NCBI GenBank assembly: GCA_039029195.1
Contig: JBCCGR010000006.1
Span: forward strand, 62,001-126,000
Origin: JBCCGR01 sp039029195
GTDB lineage: Bacteria; Pseudomonadota; Alphaproteobacteria; Rhizobiales; Rhizobiaceae
DNA length: 64,000 nt
Direction of reading: 5' to 3'
Part shown: positions 58,366 to 64,000 of the stretch, piece by piece
How the letters are laid out: every line of letters starts with the position of its first letter
Position numbering within the stretch: position 1 is the first letter of the stretch
Position numbers and translations under genes: made by a program
Notes under the pieces: generated by a model
Databases searched by the model: none
Seen by the model: only the letters and a program-made list of their open reading frames with translations
What the model was told of the DNA's origin: nothing

Positions 58366-59036
58366 TGCGGCCAATGAAAGAACAATTGGGGAAACATTAC
58401 GACCGTCTGGTTGAGCAGCATGGTCTCAGTTCCCAGTCTGCACAGTGGGCCGACAAGGAGAGCCATTGGAAACGACTTTCTGTCTTGTGTGAGATAAGCC
58501 AAGACCTACCCAAATCATCGGTACTTGATGTTGGCTGCGGTGTTGGCGAATTGTTACAATATCTGGTCTCTGAGGCCGACTTCAAAGGTTCGTACACCGG
58601 GCTCGATGTGAGCAGAAAAGCCGTCGAAGCAGCCAGATTGCGCCATCCAGACGACCGATTTGAATGCCAGGATATTTCGGAAACACATTCTGTTGGTCCG
58701 CATGACTATGTGGTGCTCTGCGGAATTTTTAACAATCGAATGGGTGATGAAGAAGAGGCAAGGGCGTATCTTCGTTCGTTGCTCAAAGCTTCTGTTCGTC
58801 TTGCTCGCAAAGGTGTCGCATTCAATTTGATCTCGACTTATGTGGACTACCGTGACCCTGATTTGAACTACTTTTCGCCAGAGGCGGTGCTGGAGTTTGT
58901 GAAGAACGAAATCACAGATCGCTTCACGCTTAGAAACGACTATCTTGTTAGGGAAGGCTCGGTACCGTTTGAAATTTCATTTTATCTCTATCCCCCCACC
59001 AAACTTGAACAATATGAATGGCCCCTGTCGCAATGA
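58365..59036 (+). CDS. Class I SAM-dependent methyltransferase
   Basis: A 223-residue methyltransferase. Motif I is SVLDVGCGVGELLQYL, with YTGLDVSRKAVEAARLRHPD and HDYVVLCGIFNNRMGDEEEA. The last third (FNLISTYVDYRDPDLNYFSPEAVLEFV) resembles methyltransferases next to FkbM and sugar-modifying genes. Its ATG shares one base with the stop of the previous gene, and its stop overlaps the wbqC-like start (ATGA). Acceptor unknown. Confidence 0.85.
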   Translation: MRPMKEQLGKHYDRLVEQHGLSSQSAQWADKESHWKRLSVLCEISQDLPKSSVLDVGCGVGELLQYLVSEADFKGSYTGLDVSRKAVEAARLRHPDDRFECQDISETHSVGPHDYVVLCGIFNNRMGDEEEARAYLRSLLKASVRLARKGVAFNLISTYVDYRDPDLNYFSPEAVLEFVKNEITDRFTLRNDYLVREGSVPFEISFYLYPPTKLEQYEWPLSQ

Positions 59037-59737
59037 AATGTGCGATAATGCAGCCAACCTATCTGCCTTGGTCGGGCTATTTTCATCTTATTTCGAAGGT
59101 CGACACATTCGTTTTCCTTGATGACGTTCAATTTGACAGGCGATCATGGCAATCCCGCAACCGTATTCTGTTGGGAAAACAGCCGCATACACTTTCGGTT
59201 CCTGTCAGAAAATCTGACCGGTCCACACCCATCTGCCAGATTGAAGTCAACAACGACGTCAATTGGCGCGAAGCCCATTTTGAATCAATTCGCCACGCTT
59301 ATGCGAAAGCTGCATTCGGCAGTGACGTGCTGACGATTTTCGAGGAGACTGTCGCGGGCTGCAAAACGACGGGTCTTGGTGCAGTCAATGCTTTGTTTAC
59401 TACGTCGGTATCTAAAGCAATGGGTCTTCAGGCGAAATTCGTGCAGGCCAGTGAGCTGCAATGCGGTGGTCGCCGGGCAGAACATTTGCTTGAAATTTGC
59501 AAAACCTTAGGCGCGGACTCTTATCTCTCCCCAGTTGGTTCTCGAGAATATATTGTACAGGACGGTGACTTTGATCGGTCGGGTTTCCCTGTATCGTACA
59601 GCGGATTCCAACCTCATCCCTATACTCAACGGGGAGTAGATCAGTTTGTTTCACATCTATCGATTGTCGACGTCATTGCTCATCTTGGCTGGGACGGCGC
59701 CCGTGACTATGTGCATAGCGAAGGCGAACAGATATGA
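59033..59737 (+). CDS. WbqC-like family protein
   Basis: A 234-residue WbqC protein. It begins KCAIMQPTYLPWSGYFHLISKVDTFVFLDDVQFDRRSWQSRNRI, the diagnostic WbqC start. YLSPVGSREYI and FDRSGFPVSYSGFQPHPYTQ follow, with HLGWDGARD near the end. WbqC proteins occur in O-antigen and flagellin-glycosylation clusters; the function is unproven, with a transferase role sometimes suggested. It overlaps both neighbours by four bases and directly precedes pseI, so it likely acts on the pathway. Confidence 0.9.
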   Translation: MKCAIMQPTYLPWSGYFHLISKVDTFVFLDDVQFDRRSWQSRNRILLGKQPHTLSVPVRKSDRSTPICQIEVNNDVNWREAHFESIRHAYAKAAFGSDVLTIFEETVAGCKTTGLGAVNALFTTSVSKAMGLQAKFVQASELQCGGRRAEHLLEICKTLGADSYLSPVGSREYIVQDGDFDRSGFPVSYSGFQPHPYTQRGVDQFVSHLSIVDVIAHLGWDGARDYVHSEGEQI

Positions 59738-60783
59738 CGCCAATTGTTGAAATTGCCGGACGACCGATCTCTGCGAACCACCCACCCTATGTGATTTGCG
59801 AATTGTCGGCGAACCACAACGGATCGCTTGATCGAGCTCTGATGTTGATTGACGAGGCGGCAAAAACCGGGGCCGATGCCATCAAGATCCAGACTTACAC
59901 CGCAGACTCGTTGACCATCGACCATGATGGTCCGGGCTTTTCAATTGATGAAGGCCTGTGGGCCGGGCGCACGCTCTACGATCTTTATGGCGAAGCGCAG
60001 ACACCGTTTGAATGGCATGAGGCAATGTTCGCCAGGGCGAAAGAGAACAATGTTGTTCTTTTTTCTACGCCATTTGACTATCCGGCGGTTGATCTGTTGG
60101 ACGAAATTGGCGCACCAGCCTTCAAGGTGGCCAGTCTTGAGGCAACCGATTTGCCGCTGATCGCCTACATCGCGTCGAAGCGCAAACCGATGATCATTTC
60201 AACCGGCACCTGCAATCTGGGCGAGATTGAAGAGGCCTATCGAACTGCAAAAGAAAATGGCTGCGACGATGTCATTTTATTGCATTGTGTGAGTTCTTAT
60301 CCAGCCGCAACAGAGGATTCCAATGTGCGGGTGGTGCCACACTTGCGCGATACGTTCGGCTGTGTGTCGGGTCTTTCTGACCACACATTTTCATCCGCTG
60401 CAGCCGTGGCGTCGATCGCGCTTGGCGGGTGCGTGATTGAGAAGCATTTTACAACCGCACGAGCCGACGGCGGGCCGGACTCCGAGTTTTCGCTGGAGCC
60501 CGACGAGTTTCAAAGCCTGGTTGAAGATTGCAAAGGTGCGTGGATGTCGCTTGGCGAAGTGACGTATGAAATTGGCGCTTCAGAGGCTGTTGCGGCTGCT
60601 TTTCGACGGTCGCTGTATGTGGTGGCCGACATCGCACTTGGTGAAGCATTCACACACAACAATGTCCGGTCGATCCGACCCGGCTACGGTCTTACTCCCA
60701 AGCTGCTTCCAGAGGTGGTCGGCAAAAAAGCCCGCCGTGCACTGAAGCGTGGTGAACCGCTTGACTGGTCAATGATCGACTGA
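59734..60783 (+). CDS. pseI: Pseudaminic acid synthase, PseI
   Basis: A 349-residue NeuB-family enzyme that condenses the hexose with phosphoenolpyruvate to give pseudaminic acid. It has YVICELSANHNGSLDRALMLIDEA, IKIQTYTADSLTID, FSTPFDYPAVDLLDEIGAPAFKVAS and LSDHTFSSAAAVASIALGG. A C-terminal SAF/antifreeze-like domain starts near residue 290 (RRSLYVVADIALGEAFTHNNVRSIRPGYGL). These mark PseI rather than NeuB. The ATG overlaps the wbqC-like stop, and its TGA overlaps the next ATG by one base. Confidence 0.95.
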   Translation: MTPIVEIAGRPISANHPPYVICELSANHNGSLDRALMLIDEAAKTGADAIKIQTYTADSLTIDHDGPGFSIDEGLWAGRTLYDLYGEAQTPFEWHEAMFARAKENNVVLFSTPFDYPAVDLLDEIGAPAFKVASLEATDLPLIAYIASKRKPMIISTGTCNLGEIEEAYRTAKENGCDDVILLHCVSSYPAATEDSNVRVVPHLRDTFGCVSGLSDHTFSSAAAVASIALGGCVIEKHFTTARADGGPDSEFSLEPDEFQSLVEDCKGAWMSLGEVTYEIGASEAVAAAFRRSLYVVADIALGEAFTHNNVRSIRPGYGLTPKLLPEVVGKKARRALKRGEPLDWSMID

Positions 60784-61625
60784 TGGCCGCTTCGAAAAAC
60801 ATAGATGCTGAAACTGTTGAGAGTTTCGGCGCTGAATGGTCGCATTATTCCCAAAGCGCGCTCGACCAAGAGGAACGGGACCGGATTTTCTCCAACTATT
60901 TCAGTGTCTTTCCCTGGACGGAATTGCCAGCCGACGCCGAAGGTTTTGATATGGGGTGCGGCAGCGGCCGCTGGGCGGATTGTGTTGCGCCAAAAGTTGC
61001 GCACCTGCATTGCATTGACGCAAGTCAGGATGCACTTTCGGTTGCCAGGAAGAACCTTGAGTCCCACAAAAACCTTACCTTTCACAACGCCTCGGTGGAT
61101 GAAGTTGCGTTGCCACTTGCAAGCCAGGATTTTGGATATTCACTTGGCGTTTTGCATCACATTCCCGACACCGCGAAAGCCATGCGCAGTTGCACCAGTT
61201 TGTTGAAGCCCGGCGCGCCATTCCTAGTGTATCTATATTATCGATTTGACAACCGACCAGCCTGGTTTCGTGCCATCTGGAAAGCAAGCGAGCTTTTGCG
61301 TGGTGTTATCAGTCGGCTTCCGAACAGTCTGAAAAACGTTGTTACGGACCTGATCGCGCTTTTGGTGTACTGGCCGCTCGCCAGGCTGGCTAAATTACTT
61401 TCCGTGTTTAGCATTAAGGCAGAAAGCCTGCCTCTCTACGGTTATCGCGACTACAGTTTCTACACCATGCGAACCGATAGTCGCGACCGGTTTGGCACGC
61501 CATTGGAGCAGCGCTTCACGAGGGTAGAAATCACGAAGATGATGCAAAACGCCGGGTTGGAAAATGTGGTCGTCTCCGAGGGCGAGCCCTATTGGTGTGC
61601 GGTGGGAAAACGCATCGCAATATGA
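60783..61625 (+). CDS. Class I SAM-dependent methyltransferase with C-terminal extension
   Basis: A 280-residue methyltransferase of the UbiE/Methyltransf_11 type. Motif I is GFDMGCGSGRWADCV, with HCIDASQDALSVARKNL and a good SLGVLHHIPDTAKAMRSC motif. The C-terminal half is unusual: hydrophobic and Arg-rich (FRAIWKASELLRGVISRLPNSL ... VYWPLARLAKLLSVFSI), possibly membrane-associated. It overlaps pseI by one base and the GT2 by four. Such methyltransferases often act on lipid-linked sugars; acceptor unknown. Confidence 0.85.
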   Translation: MAASKNIDAETVESFGAEWSHYSQSALDQEERDRIFSNYFSVFPWTELPADAEGFDMGCGSGRWADCVAPKVAHLHCIDASQDALSVARKNLESHKNLTFHNASVDEVALPLASQDFGYSLGVLHHIPDTAKAMRSCTSLLKPGAPFLVYLYYRFDNRPAWFRAIWKASELLRGVISRLPNSLKNVVTDLIALLVYWPLARLAKLLSVFSIKAESLPLYGYRDYSFYTMRTDSRDRFGTPLEQRFTRVEITKMMQNAGLENVVVSEGEPYWCAVGKRIAI

Positions 61626-62590
61626 CACAGTTTTCCGTTGTCATCCCGCTCTACAACAAGCGGGATTTTATTCGTCGTGCTGTTGACAGTGTCCTTGCTC
61701 AGTCTCACTCGGATTTTGAGCTCATTGTGGTGGATGATGGTTCAACGGACGGCAGTGCGGAAACGCTTGGAGACATCGAAGACCCTCGACTGATCCTTAT
61801 CCGGCAGGACAATCAGGGTGAGGGTGCAGCGCGCAACACCGGTCTTGCGACGTCTCGGAACGATTGGATTGCTCTTCTCGACGGTGACGATTTCTGGTTG
61901 GACAACCATTTGTACGAATTGAATCGGGTGATCGGAAACTTTCCCGATGCCGGGCTTGTTTCCACGCGAACCACTGAAGTGTGGGAAGGGTCGAATGCAC
62001 CGCAGGGATCGACCAAAAATGGAACGATTGGCAAAATTGACTATTTTGCCGAAGCTGGGCGGAACATCGGCATTCTCAATGCATCTTCCGTTGCGATCAA
62101 GCGGGAGGTTTACAGCGAGATTGGCGGATTTAGCTTGTTCAAGGTCGGCGCCGACTTGGAGTACTGGGCGCGAATTGCTGTTTTTTACCCAGTGGCAATG
62201 ACTGACGCCGTCACGTCAATTTACGTTAGGGGAACCGGTGGTGTGATGGACAATCTTGTATCCGAACCAGTTCTTAAGAATGTTGACAATCTCCAAGATA
62301 TCTCGCGGAGCGTCGCCTTTCTCGTTTCAGCGATAGAAAGCGGGAATCATAGCGTGCCGCGGGACCGCTTGGAGACATATATCGACGGACGTCTTATCAC
62401 GTCAGCTTGGGGCGCCATGCGATGGAAAAGGTTCGATATTGCACGCCAGATGCTCTCAATGTGTCTTGGCAGTCTCTCTGGCAAGGCGCGATACATGGCT
62501 CTGTCGTTGAAATTTCCAGATGTGCTGCTCAATGTAGTGATTGAAGCCTCGCTGAAATTACGTTCGCTTTTCAGACCGCGTCGGGCTTGA
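61622..62590 (+). CDS. Glycosyltransferase family 2
   Basis: A 322-residue GT2 enzyme with the usual GT-A domain: FSVVIPLYNKRDFIRRAVDSVLAQSHSDFELIVVDDGSTDGS, the metal-binding ALLDGDDFWL, and SEIGGFSLFKVGADLEYWARIAVF (acceptor region). The C-terminal 80 residues are basic and may touch the membrane. The ATG at 61622 overlaps the previous stop (ATGA). It should add one sugar of the repeat unit; the donor is not shown. Confidence 0.92.
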   Translation: MTQFSVVIPLYNKRDFIRRAVDSVLAQSHSDFELIVVDDGSTDGSAETLGDIEDPRLILIRQDNQGEGAARNTGLATSRNDWIALLDGDDFWLDNHLYELNRVIGNFPDAGLVSTRTTEVWEGSNAPQGSTKNGTIGKIDYFAEAGRNIGILNASSVAIKREVYSEIGGFSLFKVGADLEYWARIAVFYPVAMTDAVTSIYVRGTGGVMDNLVSEPVLKNVDNLQDISRSVAFLVSAIESGNHSVPRDRLETYIDGRLITSAWGAMRWKRFDIARQMLSMCLGSLSGKARYMALSLKFPDVLLNVVIEASLKLRSLFRPRRA

Positions 62591-62593
62591 ATT

Positions 62594-63442
62594 TTGTCAA
62601 AAGCTCAGCTTCCAACCATGGCGGTTTCTAAACACAGCGATCTCGTTTTCGATGTGGGCATGCATCGTGGTGAAGACACGGACTTTTATTTAAAGAAAGG
62701 ATTTCGCGTGATTGGCATTGAAGCCAATCCGGCTCTTTGCGAAGAATGCGCTGAACGCTTTGCGAGTGAAATTCAAGCCAATCAACTCACAATCGTGAAC
62801 AGCGCGGTCGCAGAAATTGACGGCGAGATAGACTTTTATCTCAATCCAGGTCGCTCGGTTTGGGGGACGGCAGATCCGGCATGGGTTGAACGCAATGAAA
62901 AGCAGGGCCAACAGAGCATAAAAACCCGAGTTGTCGCGCGGCCCTTTAGCTCGCTTATTCAGCAATATGGTGTTCCATATTATCTGAAGATTGACATTGA
63001 GGGGTTTGATCACCTTTGCCTATCCGGCCTGATTGGATTTGATCATATTCCGGAACACGTTTCTGTCGAATCGAGTGCTACGGATCAGGCCGACACCATG
63101 TACCAGCTCTCTCTAATGCACGATCTGGGATACAAGAGGTTCAAGCTGGTTCCGCAGCATGATGTGAACAAACAGCGCTGTCCTCGACCTGCACGTGAAG
63201 GGAATGAGATTGACTATTCCTTTCCAAATGGATCAAGCGGTTTATTTGGTGAAGAAGCACCAGGCGATTGGATGAGCTATGACGCCATTCGCTCTGAATA
63301 TGAAAAAATTTACAGACAAGTCGCTTTGGTTGGACCGCACACCGGCCGCTTTCGAAACATCCAAAATCGCTATGTGCGTGGGGTGCTAAACAGATTGTTC
63401 TGGCGTGGCCTTGGCTGGTACGACACCCATGCATCAATATGA
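62594..63442 (+). CDS. FkbM family methyltransferase
   Basis: A 282-residue FkbM methyltransferase. Motif I is LVFDVGMHRGEDTDFYLKKGFRVIGIEANPALCEEC, followed by the FkbM pattern VNSAVAEIDGEIDFYLN and SSLIQQYGVPYYLKIDIEGFDHLCLSGL. The start is either a TTG at 62594 or an ATG at 62618 (MAVSKHSD); neither has a strong ribosome site, and the gene lies 3 bp after the GT2 stop. FkbM enzymes O-methylate sugars in capsule and O-antigen pathways. Confidence 0.88.
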   Translation: MSKAQLPTMAVSKHSDLVFDVGMHRGEDTDFYLKKGFRVIGIEANPALCEECAERFASEIQANQLTIVNSAVAEIDGEIDFYLNPGRSVWGTADPAWVERNEKQGQQSIKTRVVARPFSSLIQQYGVPYYLKIDIEGFDHLCLSGLIGFDHIPEHVSVESSATDQADTMYQLSLMHDLGYKRFKLVPQHDVNKQRCPRPAREGNEIDYSFPNGSSGLFGEEAPGDWMSYDAIRSEYEKIYRQVALVGPHTGRFRNIQNRYVRGVLNRLFWRGLGWYDTHASI

Positions 63443-63575
63443 GCGAACTCTGTCATGAGTTTCACCGTGACGCACATCAAATGCTGAACAAACGTCTGAA
63501 GTGAGGTCAACCGAAGGTGCTGAGACAACGTGGTTTCGCGCGGTTGAAATTCAGACAGTGTCGCAGCGCGACATA

Positions 63576-64000
63576 ATGAAGATATCCCAGATTATTTACA
63601 CCGGTTTTGGTGGGTTGGGCAGCGTGGCGTTTTCTTTAGTAGAAGCCGATAGGTCACGCGATCACAAATGGTCCATTGGATTCATCGGCGATGTGCCTCT
63701 TGACGAAGACTATCCTCCAAAATGCAGGGAAACTGGGGCGGACTTTGCGGCTTTTCAATCGAAATCCGGTCGCCCGTATGCTGCGTGGTTCCAGCTGTGG
63801 CGTTGGCTGCATAGGACAAAGCCCGACGCAGTGTTGCTCCATTCCATCAATTCGATATTGCCAACCTTTGCATACTGCCTGCTCAACGGCAGGTGCCTAA
63901 TCGCGGTTGAGCACACACCAAACGCCGTAAAAACGCGCAACGAGCGGGTATTTAGCAAACTGGCCATGCGATTGGCACACAAGGTTGTACTTCTCACTCC
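63576..64000 (+). CDS. Glycosyltransferase family 4, N-terminal part (runs off the right edge)
   Basis: A plus-strand frame open from the ATG at 63576 to the window end (141 codons). It reads MKISQIIYTGFGGLGSVAFS, then DHKWSIGFIGDVPLDEDYP, RWLHRTKPDAVLLHSINSIL and LIAVEHTPNAVKTRNERVFSKLAMRLAHKVVLLT. This is the N-terminal Rossmann half of a GT-B fold GT4 transferase: glycine-rich acceptor loop, then PDAVLLHS, then EHTPN where GT4 enzymes have a conserved histidine. The C-terminal half is outside the window. A 133-bp gap precedes it. Confidence 0.8.
   Translation, partial: MKISQIIYTGFGGLGSVAFSLVEADRSRDHKWSIGFIGDVPLDEDYPPKCRETGADFAAFQSKSGRPYAAWFQLWRWLHRTKPDAVLLHSINSILPTFAYCLLNGRCLIAVEHTPNAVKTRNERVFSKLAMRLAHKVVLLT

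Overview
The window reads as chromosomal DNA from an alphaproteobacterium of the order Hyphomicrobiales (Rhizobiales), probably a free-living or marine member. The evidence is gene content and order: a purC-purS-purQ-purL-bolA block, an F1-ATPase zeta-type inhibitor (DUF1476), MipZ, ClpS-ClpA with a TTG start, the imuA-imuB-dnaE2 mutagenesis cassette under an alphaproteobacterial GTTC-N7-GTTC SOS box, and the ribD-ribE-ribH-nusB-thiL block. By eye the base composition is mid-50 % GC, with AT-richer stretches near 7.3-9 kb and 55-58 kb. No genus can be named. I saw no rRNA, tRNA, CRISPR array, prophage or insertion sequence.

Region 1 (0-16.6 kb) is mostly minus strand. It starts with the edge of an EamA transporter and an Lrp regulator, followed by the purine operon with a lipoprotein gene inserted between purQ and purL. 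Then come the DUF1476 protein, a small serine hydrolase, a beta-helix protein converging on purB, small membrane proteins, a P1 peptidase/DUF2259 pair, and a chain of sfsA, map, radC and an orphan periplasmic binding protein. Region 2 (16.7-34.2 kb) holds sdaA, DUF1489, mipZ, an amidotransferase, a VWA/J-domain pair, a SPOR-domain D,D-carboxypeptidase, clpS-clpA, the trigger factor, ETF-ubiquinone oxidoreductase, a WYL regulator with a clear candidate operator, a GH25 lipoprotein and a D-cysteine desulfhydrase-like enzyme.

Region 3 (34.3-47 kb) has the SOS mutasome on the minus strand, an ArsR/permease pair, the riboflavin/nusB/thiL operon, and a FemAB-like acyltransferase.

Region 4 (47.1-64 kb) is the most interesting part. 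It is one long plus-strand surface-glycan cluster. A NusG/RfaH-type specialised elongation factor comes first, then a UDP-glucuronate epimerase, then a 397-bp untranslated leader carrying hairpins and an ops-like motif. After that come galE, a PglK-like flippase and a nearly complete pseudaminic acid pathway: PseB, PseC, an SpsF-type cytidylyltransferase, PseG and PseI. Interleaved are a pseudaminic-acid-associated methylase, a GT52 (sialyltransferase-type) enzyme, three further methyltransferases, a WbqC-like protein, a GT2, an FkbM methyltransferase and a GT4 that runs off the right edge. Most of these genes overlap by 1-8 bases, so they are probably translated as a coupled unit. The likely product is a methylated pseudaminic-acid-containing oligosaccharide. 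PseH, the N-acetyltransferase step, is not visible. The RfaH-like gene plus leader suggests control by processive antitermination, which is an inference.
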